Source: Acanthornis magna (lineage: Eukaryota > Chordata > Aves > Passeriformes > Acanthizidae). From it: DNA of 64,000 nucleotides. A program made the position numbers and the translations under genes. The notes beneath the pieces were generated by a model. The model saw nothing but the letters and a program-made list of their open reading frames with translations, had not been told where the DNA came from and ran no database searches. Where the stretch lies: the NCBI GenBank assembly GCA_036785705.1, contig JAWUZG010000032.1, positions 13,472,001-13,536,000 of the forward strand, read 5' to 3'. Below, piece by piece: positions 39,222-52,327 of the stretch (its first letter is position 1; every line of letters starts with the position of its first letter).

Positions 39222-40482
39222 TGAGCCAAGCATTATACATTATAGCAAAATTACTCAGCCAAGTGGGTTCCATATTCAGGTTCATAAAAACCATGGTATT
39301 CAGAAAGCTGAATTGTGAAGCAATGACAAGGATCAGTGCATAAAGGTATAATTTTCCCTCAGCCTAGAGATCATTCCCCTTTCCTGATTGGTGAGGAACA
39401 ATAGTGGTGTGCAGGTGAGAGGTGGGGAGCATGGCAAGTACCAGCCCTGGTGGGGCTCCTGGCATGCGAAGCAGTGGTGCTCATCCACTGGGTCATGGGC
39501 TGCTGTCCAGCCACAAGCTCGCTTTTCACAGTGAAATCCTTCCTCACCTTCACTTCTGTTGCTCCATTAAACATTCATGAAAAAAACTCAACTTCCTACT
39601 GAGCATCCATTAACCACCAATGCTGATGTTAATGAGCAAACCGTGAATGCACCAAAGAGCAAATTGAAATGAGTCACAAAATACACTTAGGATGTGCTTC
39701 CTGCCAGTATTGGTGCGTCATTGGAAAAATGCTGGTTCCTTAACAACAGGAGCATAAAGAGCAGAAGTACAGCTGATTGAAAAAGGCATTTTTTAAAGGA
39801 GTTCCATTAAAAGAGATTAACTGATTTATGAGTAAATGAATCATATCTGCACATTAGCCCTTTATTTGTCATGCCAACTTGTTTTCTATTACATTAAAGC
39901 AGTTTTAAATTAAAACGCAGCATTAAATTAAATTAAGGCCTGCTACAGGAAAAATATGTATTTCAAAACAGACATAATTTAATTACAGTTGACCTGTGTA
40001 AATAAGAGTAAATAGTTAATTTATGACAGTAAAAAAGTGTTGTCTTACATACTTTGTACAATTAAATACATATGAAGGCCTACAAGTACAGTGCTTTGCT
40101 GTCTTTATTCATTCCTTTCAGTTTTACACCTCTTTGAATATTTAATGTGAAGCAGACTGCTGTTGAAAACATATTGACATACATCACTCGGCAGGATGGG
40201 AGGAAATTCTTGCTGCATTGTACAGGATGACAGCTGGTACTGATCACGATTTCAGGTGACAAGCCAATCCTCAAAAAATGGCCTTAAAAGAGTGTAATCT
40301 GTGTTGATCTCAGCTCCTCTGCTGTCGCCCAGGCAAGGGAAGGGACATGTGCATTTGCAGTGTCAGAGAAGTGCAGCTACAGCTCCATGCCTGTAGGAAT
40401 GGCCTGTAGGAGCTAGACAAGGCTCCAGACACCTGCTTAGTACGGAAATTCTGCCTGTGATGGTGGTGAAGTGCCACTGCTT

Positions 40483-40529
40483 AAAGCAGGAAAAAGCAGG
40501 AAAAAACAGGAAAAAGCAGGAAAAAGCAG
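40483..40529. repeat. 10-bp minisatellite, unit AAAAAGCAGG
   Basis: About 4.7 copies in perfect 10-bp register with a single substitution (one unit has AAAAAACAGG). Confidence 0.95.
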
Positions 40530-43500
40530 CTTGGAGTCATTTCAGCAGGCTGGGGTGAATGGGCAGGAAGGAGAGGAGGGTTGGGAAGTGTGGAGGCAGT
40601 GGGACAGCCAGCACCTGGTGGCTGCAGATGGGCACCCGGGAGGTGGTGGTGGAGTCCCTTCTGGGAGCCCCTTGCTTTTCCTCCTCCATGGATAGGGTGA
40701 GAGACCCAGCTCTGGTAGAGTGGTTACAAGAGGGCAAATTCAGATTCTGATATCTGGATATGGAATTATCCAATGCAAAGCAGAAACAGCTGCCTCAGAG
40801 GTGAGCTGCTACTCACTGGCAATTAAGGTATGTACATGATTTATAAAAAACCTGAGAGTTGAGGAGGTAAAGACTTAGATGAAGGCTCTCAAGAAAAGAA
40901 ATGCATGAACTCCTGAGATTCTACAGTGCTTGTTTTGACTAGACTCATATAATCCAGTTTAGTTCCCCCTGAAGTCCACAGAAAGACTCCAGCTGAGTGC
41001 AGAGGGGATTGAAATTTGTGTACAATAGGAATATTACTTACGGTTGGTTGAAAAGCTACTACGGAAATCTCCACTTTGACCATTCTTTGATATAAACATC
41101 TTTGCTTTTGAAGAACTTTCATAAAAATATTTGTATGCATGTTTGTGAATTTAAGCCTATGAGCAAGCATTGGTTAATCTGGAAATCAAATTTACTTCAT
41201 GAGAAAAATAAATTAGTTCTGGGTAGAAATGGAAGTAGTTTACTTATTAAAAGAGGGATTTTAGGCCATCTGTCAGGAAATTCAAATTAAACAATCTGCT
41301 CAATTCTCAACAGACGTAAATCTGTGAAGCTCTGTGGATTTTGAGTGACCAACAGCACAGTTCAGGTGGATGTGAAAAAATTACAGACAGTTTATTCACA
41401 ACTGATGGGCTGAAATTTGATCATAGAAATATTTGTCAAAAAATGTACTCTAAACCAGTTGGAAAAATTCAGTTAGAAAGTGAGATGAAATCTGCTACAT
41501 TTTCCAACCATGTATTTATCATTATTATATCTGTCTTGCAGTAACAATCCAGGATATTTTCCCTGGAAGACTTTTCTTTTTTTTTTGCTTCTGCTTCTTG
41601 AAGATCTATGACACATAGCAAACTAGCCCAATTACATGTACAGTCTTGCTAAATATAAACGGCCCTATTACAGTGTGGTGCTATCAAGTTCTCTTAGCAG
41701 TGGTCATACTGTCAGAAAACAGAATCCCTTCATGAAGTAGTCTAGAGAAAATAGTAATGCTGGGTTTACAGAGGACTTTCTGGTTTTGATCAGTGCTTTT
41801 TAACATTCGTTATTCCTACTAAGGGGTACAGCAAAGTGGAGAAAACCAAGATTGAGATATTTGAGGATGTCTTGATGTACCTTAGCGAAGATGTGCTTGC
41901 TGGGAGTTTAGTTGCAGCTTTCAGCACAGAGATAGACACGAAGAATTGACAGAATCTTGAAACTTATGAATCTTGTGGAAGACAGTGAGCAAATCTCTGG
42001 GTTGAAGTTTTGCACCAGATCTCCTTTAACGAGTCCCATCTTAGCATCATTGTCCATAACCCACCTCAACCTGGCATGTTTGAAGCACAGCTCTGAGTTT
42101 CATTGCAGATCTCTATTTCCATTTTGAAATAAAAAAGGTCAGTTTTGTAAGCCAAAAAATGGTGCACAATGGATTTTCCAGTTCTTTGTCTGAATTAATG
42201 ACAGTCCTATCTGTTACCAGCATCAGCTCTGGGGTCATAACAGAATCTAAACTCGGCAAAAATACAGAGCTTTTTCTGACATGAATGCCTATGTGTCCAA
42301 GCCCTGAAACTAGCATGGTATGTTTGCAATACATGGATAAAAAAAGGTAGAGGGATCACTCTCTATGAATTGGTGGTGCTTTTGCTAATTAGTCTAATAT
42401 TTGATGCCCTTTCAATTTTGTATGTTCCAGAATCTTAAGGTTTACTTCAAGCTGGGCTATAAAACGACTGCAGAGAGAGACAAACAAGAAGTGATTGGAG
42501 GTGGGAGAGAGAAAAAGGACATGATCTAAATTTCTAATGCCTCATAATTACCAAAGTTGGAATAAAAGTTTATTCCATTATAATTTTGTCCAGCTGTCTC
42601 TTCAGTCTTTGGTTCTGTCCTTGCAGTCTGTGGTGATGCTGATGACATAGGGAGATGTCTGACAAACTCCACCTCCAGTAAATTCCCTTACAGCCACCAT
42701 TAGTTTTTTTCTGCCTGGATCCCCTGAGCTGGGTTGGGTCAGGTCAGGTCAGGTCGTGGGGAGGAGGGAAATTTGGCTGAACGGCTGAGCTCTCTATGTG
42801 CTACTGCTTTCTTTGGGCCTGAATTTGTAGCCACTCCCTCTTGAGAATTCCTCTTGAAGGCAGTGGTAGTTCCAAACTTGAGCAGCTGCAAAACCAAGCC
42901 CTAAATCAATTTTACATGTCTCCTTGTCAATATTGTGCTACTGCTTATTGCAGCATTGACAGAGAGGTTTATGTATCCATGGCACTTATGTTAAGGTCAT
43001 GAGAAGAAGGAAATAAATGATTACTAGTGCAGACTGAGTAGGTGCTGGGAGCAGGGGGGCAGGGGGAAGAAATCCCTGCTCAGTTTTTGGCTTTTTTGAG
43101 TTTCCAGAAACTCAGTGTAAAATTTAATGATGACCTGGAATATATGAATATTCAGATGATCAACAGCTACAAGCACTTTGGAAGGGATTTCTGTTTTTTT
43201 CCCCCATCAGGACTTTCATGTAAAATAAAACAGTGAGTTGTGGAAATCAAGAACTGAATCCTTCTAAGAAGGAAGCTGAATGGATCAGAGAGAAGAATCT
43301 TGCAGAAGCTTTTGACAAGGCAGTGGGTGCCAGAAACAAGAACCTCCTAGCACCAGAAAAGGTGGAAAAAAGTAATCTTGAGTAATATATATAAATTCTT
43401 AACCTGGATTTGCATTTCTGTCCTTTTAAAATGTTCTAGTCATAGCTCTGTCAGCATCAATCTTCTGCTTTTAAGGGTCTTTAAAACACTGGGGTGCAAG

Positions 43501-46369
43501 GAAAGACAATACTAAAATAATCCCTCTTTTGCTGGCATTGCATTTCTTTCATTTAACAAGCAAACAAAATGTACATAGCTCAGTCTCCCAGTGGAACCAC
43601 TAGCACAGCTCTCTGGCTCCCGAGGGGCTTAATTACAATATTAGATTACAAACATACAGGAACTCAGATCCTGCATATATTAAATTCTTCTTCCTCTAGT
43701 CCAAGGCTTAAAGACATGACCCAGAGATGTTGGTGACAGGTCTGTTCCTTTTGAATCAAGGGGCTATGCTTGTCTTCTGTGGGTAGATAATGTCATATTT
43801 CTTTCAGAAAACCCCAGCAGGTATTGCTGTTTTGTTTTAATTGTTCCAGGACAGAAGGGAATGCCAAGACCTGGGTTAGGCAGGCAGCAGGACGAGGAGC
43901 AGAGGTGTCAGCAGAGTCTAAGCTTTGAACTCAATGCTTCCTGCGCTTCCAGATGTGTATGCTCCTCCCCAGGCGCGGAGGAGGCAGAGGGGGTGCAGCT
44001 TCTCAGGGCTGTGGGCAGCCTGGGAGGGGGCACTGGGCATGCATTGAGCTACTGGGGATTCTCAACCAACACACCTGCAAACAATGCGGTATCTTTGGTT
44101 TTGCTATTTCTTTGCATCAAAGGATTCATGTCCGTGCCTCCCAGGAGAGAGATTTCTATTCTCTGAAAACATGGATCTAAACTAGATGTAAACTCTCTGT
44201 AATTGCATTTCATAGATTTCACTGATATACATTTGTTTTCTAATGAACTTTAGTTCATCCAAGGATGTCTTCACTGAAAGCAAATCACATTCTATCACAA
44301 GTGGGAGAGAAAAACGCAAATAAAAGAAAAAAAAATCTAATGCAGTATTTATAAACCTAATATTCAGCAGCAGTTTCTGTTCCAACAGCTCTAAGCATTC
44401 AGACACGTACATTTTTAATCAGCTGCTGATTCTTATTGAAAAATGTACGAATACAACTTTCAAGAGAGGATTACACAACAAGCTTCAACTAGTTTCATTA
44501 ATTACTTTTTTTTTTTTCTGAAGGAACAGTAGAAAATTGCTGGCAGGAACCTCAGTGAACCATGTCTGTGGGCCATTAAGAATGGATTAAATTTACTTTT
44601 ATAACCTCATTGATTCAAGACTTTTTATTTTTTTCTTTTCTGAGGCAAGCTCACTTGAAAATGTTATTCAGAAATTGTTCTTTTCCTGCAGTGAAAGTGC
44701 TAAGAAGAAAGAACACATTATTGGATTTTGTTGTACTTTAATACTGAAAATAACAAAGGGAAACAAAACTGAGAAAAGCTAAGCCCATGTATTATATACT
44801 CTCAGGCACAATACCTCTAGTTATGCTTTTGTCTGGCAATGAATAAATTCTAGTGTCACTTGCTTTGACAATTATTATGAGAATTTAATTAAGAGATGGT
44901 GGTCAAAATGAACTATGTGACCAGATTATAGTGTCCCACAGCAGGGGTTCTGCTGAGGTATTTAGAGAAATATTGCCTGTATTATTCTACCTAATTTCAA
45001 AAATGTGGAAAATATTTTCCACTTGCAGCTTTAGTTGCATTAAGATTTCTGTTACCCTACTCAAGGCAAAAGCACATTTGTTTGTCTCCTTGCAGGGATT
45101 AACAGAATAGAAGTTCCACTCACATGCTTAAGAAAGTAATGTAGATCTTCCACCCCATCCTGGTTTTCCACACTTTTCCAATTTTAATTGGCATGCACGA
45201 TACAATTTGGAGGCAAAACACTAGTTTATGTTTTTGTCCAATAATTAATTTAATTACTGACTGAAATCCAAACATTTTAACTAAAAGCATACATAGTTTG
45301 ACTAACTGTTATCTTGGTGATGTTCCAAAGCATTGAAACGTACAAGCATGAATCTAGCATTAAATACATGCATTGTCTTTTGTATAAAGGGGATTATTTG
45401 TATTATTAAAACTGAGCTCATGCTTAAATATGTTGCAGGATGTCAGCTAATTCCTGAGACATTTCTGAGTTGTTCTATTTGTTTATGGTCATATCTGAAA
45501 GCGTATTCCAATACAAACAGAGAAATTTTACAAATTTCACTGCTCTTAGTGGGATCCTGCAGCCTAGCATAGGGTGTACGGTTGCATCTACTGGAGCAAC
45601 AGAACTAACATTCTTATATATTCAAAGTTCAGGATAAATCCCTTGGAACCCCTTGGTCACACTGATTGAGACCAATGTTTTCAATTGGAGGCACAGTAAC
45701 GTCTATATATGTCTTTTAGGCCTGTCATTGAAAACAATGACTCTTGACATTAACTTTTATTAAGATTATATAGCTCACTGGTGATCCTTTTTAGCAGTAG
45801 GAATAGTTTTGGCCCATGTTAGAAAGGTGTTTTCGCAGAGAACAATGTGATATAACTGCAAAATGTGACAATAATTTACAGTTTGAAGAATGCATGACAT
45901 TAACTGAACTAATTAAACATATGATTGCAATAACAGTACTGTGGGAATATAAAAGGTAGTAAATTTATTTTGTGGAAATGATTATGTAGTGCAATGCATA
46001 TTTCATTTTTAGGACAGAAGACAAACAACAATCCAATTGTAGTTTTCCATTTTGGTATTTTAATGATCTTGACACAATTTTTAAGACAGATGATAAAACA
46101 TTATTAATCAAATACACAATAATATTCATTAGAAACAATACATTATAAATGCACTGAGGGTGAAAATTACATTCACATGTACAATATAAGAAAAAGGCAA
46201 TGTAACAAACTGTACTGTTGAATAAATAATTCTGTGACAGAGAGTTTTGTTTAAAAAGGAAAGCTGCAACAGAATTTAACCTGTTTGTTTCCAGTCTTTC
46301 CTGAAAGCAGATTTACATATTCTTCTTTGTTACCATATCCAGTTACTTTCCTGAATTTCTGAGGCACGT
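40530..46369. other. Noncoding tract
   Basis: No gene or named repeat is recognised. GC-rich patches lie at 40550-40720 and 43860-44060; a short GGTCA tandem lies at 42736-42755; T runs occur at 41575-41586 and 44508-44518. TAAT-rich stretches at about 45220-45260 and 45890-46150 resemble conserved noncoding DNA in texture only. Confidence 0.5.
42736..42755. repeat. (GGTCA)n short tandem
   Basis: Four units with 5-bp period (gggtc followed by aggtc three times). It resembles nuclear-receptor half-sites (AGGTCA), but a 5-bp period forces the half-sites to overlap, so it is treated as a simple repeat. Confidence 0.85.
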
Positions 46370-47740
46370 GGAACATAGGGCCATAAGGACTGCCTGCTTA
46401 GATCACACCAAAGGTCAGTCTAGCCTGAAACACTGGCTCCATCAGGGAAGGCGCATAAAATCTGGGAGAAGACTAAATAATAGCCTCCTCAGAACTCTTT
46501 CTGTTCCCTTTGTTGCCCTTTAGAGAATCTCTTACAATCTCAACAATTTCAGTGAGCAATCAGTGGGCCAGATGTGACCATGAGAAATAATGAATCATCA
46601 TCCTCCAGTCACCTGTCTTCATTCCCTTCGTGACTGTATATAACATACATTCCTCCTCTGCCCCAAATTGATGCTTTTCCAGTCTCAGTGCTAATCTGTG
46701 TTTTATCTCTTTGTACAGGAGTTGCTTAATTCCTCAGGTCATTTTTGGTGCCATTTAAAAATTTTTTCTATTGTGTTAGACCTCTTTTGAAACTGGACCA
46801 TTATAACTGCACGTGTTGCTCAGAGGTTGGCCAGGCATGGATATGTAGAGCAAAATACTGGCATCCTCTGCTTTATTCTTCATTCCTCCCCAGTAATCCC
46901 ATTCTTTTTTTTACCTTTCTGATCACCGCTCTGCCGGGCTATTCAGAGAGCTGTTGATGGTGTCAAAGATTCTTTTGCTGACTAGAACTGTTAAATAAGT
47001 CTGTCAGCATGTATGTAGTTTGAGGTGACTTTTCTCCCTTGTCCATGACTCCACCAACAACAGCAGTGAATTTCATCTGCCATCTATCATTCAGATCTTC
47101 AATATTATGGTACATTTTTCAGTGCTTTACAAAATGCTTCAGATTTAACACCCCCAGCTAACTGTGACTCACCAGCAGTGTTCGTACTTCACTATACCCA
47201 CAAGTAGTATTGTCAGAGATACCTCTGCAGATCTGCCTGCTCTATGAAATTTCTCGTTCCCAACCTATTTTTTTACTTTGGACCCACCTTACTTCTTATC
47301 CAACAGCAGCTGCATATTTTTAATAGTTTAATGATGGTCCTTACAGATAATTTTATGATTAACCAAGGTGTTTTACCAACAGAGTTCTTGACTCCTTCGA
47401 AGATGTCCTATTAGGTATTATTTTCTTCAAAAGGTTAAAGACTGAATAGATCATATTCATCTTCTATTGCTATTATTCATTAGTTTGTAATTTTTTTTTA
47501 ACCAATTTAACTAACTTAGCTGTCAGGCTAGCTCATAGTTTCCAGGATCGTACCTGAAGTTTTTTTAAAGAATTGTTGACACTGTTGCTGCTTTGATTCT
47601 TCTAGTGATCTAAGCTATAGGTTGCATGCTGTGGTTACTAGTTCACCAGTTCCACATGCGAGGTCTTTTCCTGAGTTCTTGGATAAATACCATGTGGTAT
47701 CTTGGTTTGATACCATTCACTTTATTACTCTGCTCTGAAG
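46370..47740 (-). mobile_element. Ancient CR1 LINE, about 1.35 kb
   Basis: A long, heavily mutated CR1 with sense on minus. On plus, from its 3' end, it shows gatcacaccaaaggtcagtc (46401-46420), then agacctcttttgaaactgga (46781-46800), then tgaatttcatctgccat (47067-47083), then tgtcaggctagctcatagtt with tccaggatcgtacctgaag (47521-47559), and then gagttcttggataaatacca (about 47673-47692). In the old CR1 branch common in turtles and crocodilians, equivalent words occur in the same order with nearly the same spacing. The middle and right parts therefore cover the C-terminal part of the reverse-transcriptase frame, now full of stops and indels. The left part is the 3' untranslated end. It is inert. 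The 5' boundary is uncertain; similarity fades after about 47740. Confidence 0.85.
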
Positions 47741-50700
47741 TTTCTTCTATTAGATGATTTTTTCTTTTCCTTTATCTTTCATAGTGCTACCTGCAGAGGC
47801 TTGGCCTAATACAGTCTCTTCCTTTATATAGTGTGCCCTATTCCATTTAACCTTCAGAAATTTGGACCCTCACAATATGAAATTATTCCATTATTTGCAG
47901 TGTGAACTTTCAATACAGGCTCACTATGGCAGATAAAAATTACCTCAGGCTAACTGAATATTGTATGGAATATCTACAGGTTTCTTCTGTGAACCAGAAA
48001 GATTTAGCTGAACTACATTTTTAACAGTTCATGGTTACATTTTTGGGTAAAACGTTAAAAAGTAACAAGCAGACAACACAGTTTGAGGAAAACTGACAAA
48101 TTTTTCTTTCCAGTTAATAAATAATTCCCCTACTATTATTGAGTCATATTCTCCTGGACTGATCCATATTTTGGTACTTAATTTCACATGTGCATTTTAA
48201 CCAGCTTTCTCAGTGAAATTCATATTTTTCAAGAGAATATTGCTTTAACTTGAATATCAAGAAGGTTGGAACTCAGGAAAGAGAATATATTAAACCCAAA
48301 TGGATTAATTATACGCAGCTATAGGTATTTAAAAGCATTAAAAGTTTTTATAGTTCTGAATTTATATTGACAGAAAGAGACACAAGGGGAAAAAATTCAG
48401 AAGTCTTAGCTCTACTTCCCTCAGACTAAATTTTGCAGCTGGGGTTTTTGTATCAAAATGTGTTGTGTTCCAGCCTGGGACATGTGGAAAGGCCTGTGTT
48501 CTCTGCACGTCTGAATCTCCAAGAGAATCTTATTGTCAAATCATTGCAAAGTTTTAAAAGAAACAGGAAAAAGAGCAAGCTTAATAAATGTAACGCCAAC
48601 TGCAATAATGAAGTGTTACTTTTGGCTAGTGTAGTTTTGTGGTTACACATATTTCAGTTTACTCTGATTCATTGTATTGCCTTGCCTTCTTTTGCTTTTA
48701 GGAATATGTAACAGATCATGCTGTATTTTAAATCATAGTTATATGGTCTGAAATACCACTGGATTATAAAATAAGCTGTGTAAATCAATAGAGTTTCATT
48801 GACTTTCTCTGATTATGCAAATTGGGGATCTGACTCAGTGTGTCAGATATGGCAATGAGTTAGGGTAAGCAGAAATAATACTGTGCTTTTCCTTTACGAG
48901 ACTTAACTTCACAGGACCTAAACTGATACTTTCTTGCAGAATATAGTTTTGGAAGGAAAAAACTTCTCTGTTTCATCGCTTAGATCTACACACAGCTCCC
49001 CTTCTTGCACTATCAACGTGGCCCATAATGGAAGAAATCTTTGTAGGTACCTTTCCCCTTCCTAACGCTGCAATTTGCAATGTAATATAATACAATATTC
49101 TGTCAATTTCCCATGCTGAGCAGATACTTAGGTCTGGTCCTTCCTTTTTCAATGATTGAAGTGATTGGTTTGTTTTCTTTGCAAAAATGGTCTTCTGGCT
49201 TTGACCTAGATGTCAGTTCATATAATATGATGCCCTTTCAAAGATGTGGCCTTGAAAGTATTTTAATGTAGCCCTTATAATTAGGCTCCTCAAGAGAGGA
49301 TAATCACAGGTATTATGCAGATCTATTTCCATAAATGAATGTTTCAATATTTATGAAACACTTAGTAATTAATTGTTTGTGCGGGAATATCAAATATCAT
49401 TAAGCATAAGAAACTGAAATGCTTAACTAATTGATTATATGCTCCTTAGAAAGTATATAATCCTAAATACATTTGACTTGTTTTACAGCTGCGTCTGAAG
49501 GCTCTGGTCTAAGTTACCTCCCAATTACTCTTCCTAAAAAAATTGAGGAAATACCGTCTATCAATAAGATAGTAAACACCATATGTGATGTTCAGCTCAA
49601 ATACAGGTTTTGGTTTTTCTTTTTTAATTTTTACATGTAATTTCTAATTTTATCAAGGTAATTCTTTTAGGAAGTTTTACCGGTAAAGATCAGAAGTGGA
49701 GTGTTGGCCTTGAATTTTGTATCTCTTCATAATTCTTTGAAAGTATCCTGCAGTAGTTTCTGCTAGACTCTGCTGTCATTAATAAGAAGCTGTGCACATA
49801 TGAACAATTACTCTTTGTCACTTCAACTTGACAATGGAGATCAGCTGACCATCAGATGATATTGCCAAAGGAAAGATTAATTTCTGCCTTTGGGCTGTGT
49901 TTAAGAGACTGTACCTTTCTCAATGCTATTTCTTTGTGAAATAAATATTTACAGCTATGTAATACAGCACAATCAGCTTAAACTGAATGAGCTGTTGGTG
50001 TGATAGAAGTTATCCCTGACCCTAATAGAACAAACCCATGGTTGTAGAGATGGTATAGCTTGCCTTGTGTTTTCACTACAGTGTTAACAACAACCAAATA
50101 TTTGCAATGTAAGTTAAAAACAGCTTTCACCTGCTCATAATATGTCAAGTGGATAAGCTACTCATCAGCCACAATGCAACAGGAAATGCCATTTGTGGGA
50201 AACAGGGTTTATGACTGTACCCAGTACCTCAGCTGAGCTTTTTGTGATGGTTCTGATTCCATGCTTGTGGTTTCTGTCCTCTGAGTTCTTACTCATTTGG
50301 GATAAGACAGACTAAAATGCATCTTCAGTCTTAGTATCAGACCTGAAGTTTTTTCTGGCTCTCTTCTTTTACTCACTGAGGTAAATCACCCATTGTGGTT
50401 AAAACTATGCTTCAAGCCTCTTGGGAGCAGAAACAAAATATGACATAAATCTAAAAATGAGTTCCACAAAATTAACACACTTTTGGTTCTGTGCATAACT
50501 CCAGTGAACATATAACATTAGTTTAAAAGCAAAATAATGCCCAGTTGGGAAGGCTCAGCTCCAGACAGAGTGCTGGAGCCATCTAAGGCATCATCACCTT
50601 GAGCAGAGAGCTTTCTGAAACCATCCAGTGGGAAACCCAGGTACTGGTCAAATATGGATCAAGGATCTCCCGGAGGGCTGCGGGGAGGTGCTGGCAACTC

Positions 50701-52313
50701 CTGGGGATACAGGGCTGGAGAGTGCAGGCGTGGACAGCTACCACCTGCCAGCCCCAACACAGCAGGGTTCCTTTCTCCATTTAAGCACTTGATTCCTGAG
50801 GTAAGAGAGGATGGAAACAGAAAGAAAGGCATGGGGAAGGCTTTAGGAGACTCATCAAGAGGAGCGACACTGAGCTTTTTCAGATCTGTGCATCTATGAC
50901 ACTCTCCCACAGCGGCTTTGAACTTAGCACCCTTGGAAAACAGAGAGATTTCAGACACCTCAAACATTAGACAACATCACTGCTAACAAGGTGTAGAAGA
51001 ACTCACTGTTTGTATCTCCAGAAATGATGCTTTTTCCTCAAGTTGAATTATTAAGAAGGTAGTTCAAGACTGATTGGGCTAAAAAGACATGACGCAGCAT
51101 GGGGCACGGAGGCTGGAAAGCTAAGTTAGATCTTGGTTTTAGAATCTAAGGCTTTTAATGTATTTTATATTAGGCATGTTTGAAATACAGGGCTAAAAGA
51201 GCAATGGGAACAAAGATCAGAAATCCACATACCTTCACAAAAGAAACGGCTGCAACCACTGATTTAAACAGTCCTTCTCTGTGTTCATCAGACATCTGGT
51301 CTTCAGAGTGTGCCAGCTTTTACAGGAACAATCTCAATAGTGCTCTGCCTACAAAATCATGACTTAAAGCTTGGGCATCTGAATCCCACCAGGCAAAGAA
51401 AGGCTTTTTCTTGTATGGGTACTCTAATTGCTAAGTTAAAATATAAAGTTGTTTCACATCCTCCGATCTCCTCCTCCAGAAGTTCTATGGCAAAACAAAG
51501 ACAAGTTCCTCATGGAATTTTAGTGGTCTGCCCCTGTCAGACAAGGCCCCACACATGCAAAAGGAGGCCTTGTCTTTGAACAGTGACTGGCTAAGGAGGT
51601 AAGTTCTAGGCTGCTCATACTTAAGCAGATCAGAGCATAGGTATGAGCTAAGAGCTCACTGTCAAAGGGAAGGAGAGCCATCAAGTGTATGCATCTAAAG
51701 GGCTTGCATAGTTAGTAGAAGTACTGCTTGAGTAGAGGTTTTTATGACAGTGGTTTGAGATTCAGATCACTAAATACTGCTCAAGTCCTGCTTTTGGGCA
51801 TTTCTTTTATAACCTAACACTTCGTTGTAATTGTCAAATCCAAAAAGTTACAATTATATGTATATCAAGAAAGGTGTATAGCTCGTGGATAGTACAAGAG
51901 GTGCAAGAATGTAGTAATGATACAAGCTCAGGGACTATAGCACAGTTTCTAATATATGTAGAAACTATCACATAGATTTACATGTAGATGTGATACTAAG
52001 CACATCTTTTATAATTGGAAAGGTGGGATCATTATTGTATAAAATGGGAGTATTATTGCATTCATTCAAAGGTATGAACACCTGAACAACAGAGAAATAT
52101 CTGCTCTTTCCAAGGGTCTGTGTTACCCAGTCTAAGCTACAGAAACTATAATACAAACCTGAGGTGTAAGCACAAAGGTGGATTGTGTTGGGGCAGATGT
52201 ATATGTAGGAGCAATCTATGCATTTGAAAAGCAAGAAAAGGAGGGCATGATTTGATAAGAAAAAATCTGACCACTAGACAAATTTAGCTCTGATTTACCC
52301 AGGGGAAATTTGC

Positions 52314-52327
52314 TTTTTTTTTTTTTT
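52314..52327. repeat. Poly-T tract
   Basis: Fourteen consecutive T residues in AT-rich sequence. Confidence 0.9.

Larger units (their letters stand above)
38061..40482. other. Noncoding tract with simple repeats
   Basis: No gene is recognised. It contains the GT-rich and poly-A tracts listed separately and a TAAT-rich stretch at about 39820-40040. The segment 39370-39575 is GC-richer with an open minus-strand frame of 67 codons and no recognisable domain. Confidence 0.55.

Noticed and set aside
42736..42755. Possible nuclear-receptor response element (AGGTCA repeats)
   Set aside because: The 5-bp period makes the half-sites overlap, unlike any standard direct-repeat spacing. It is better explained as a short tandem repeat.
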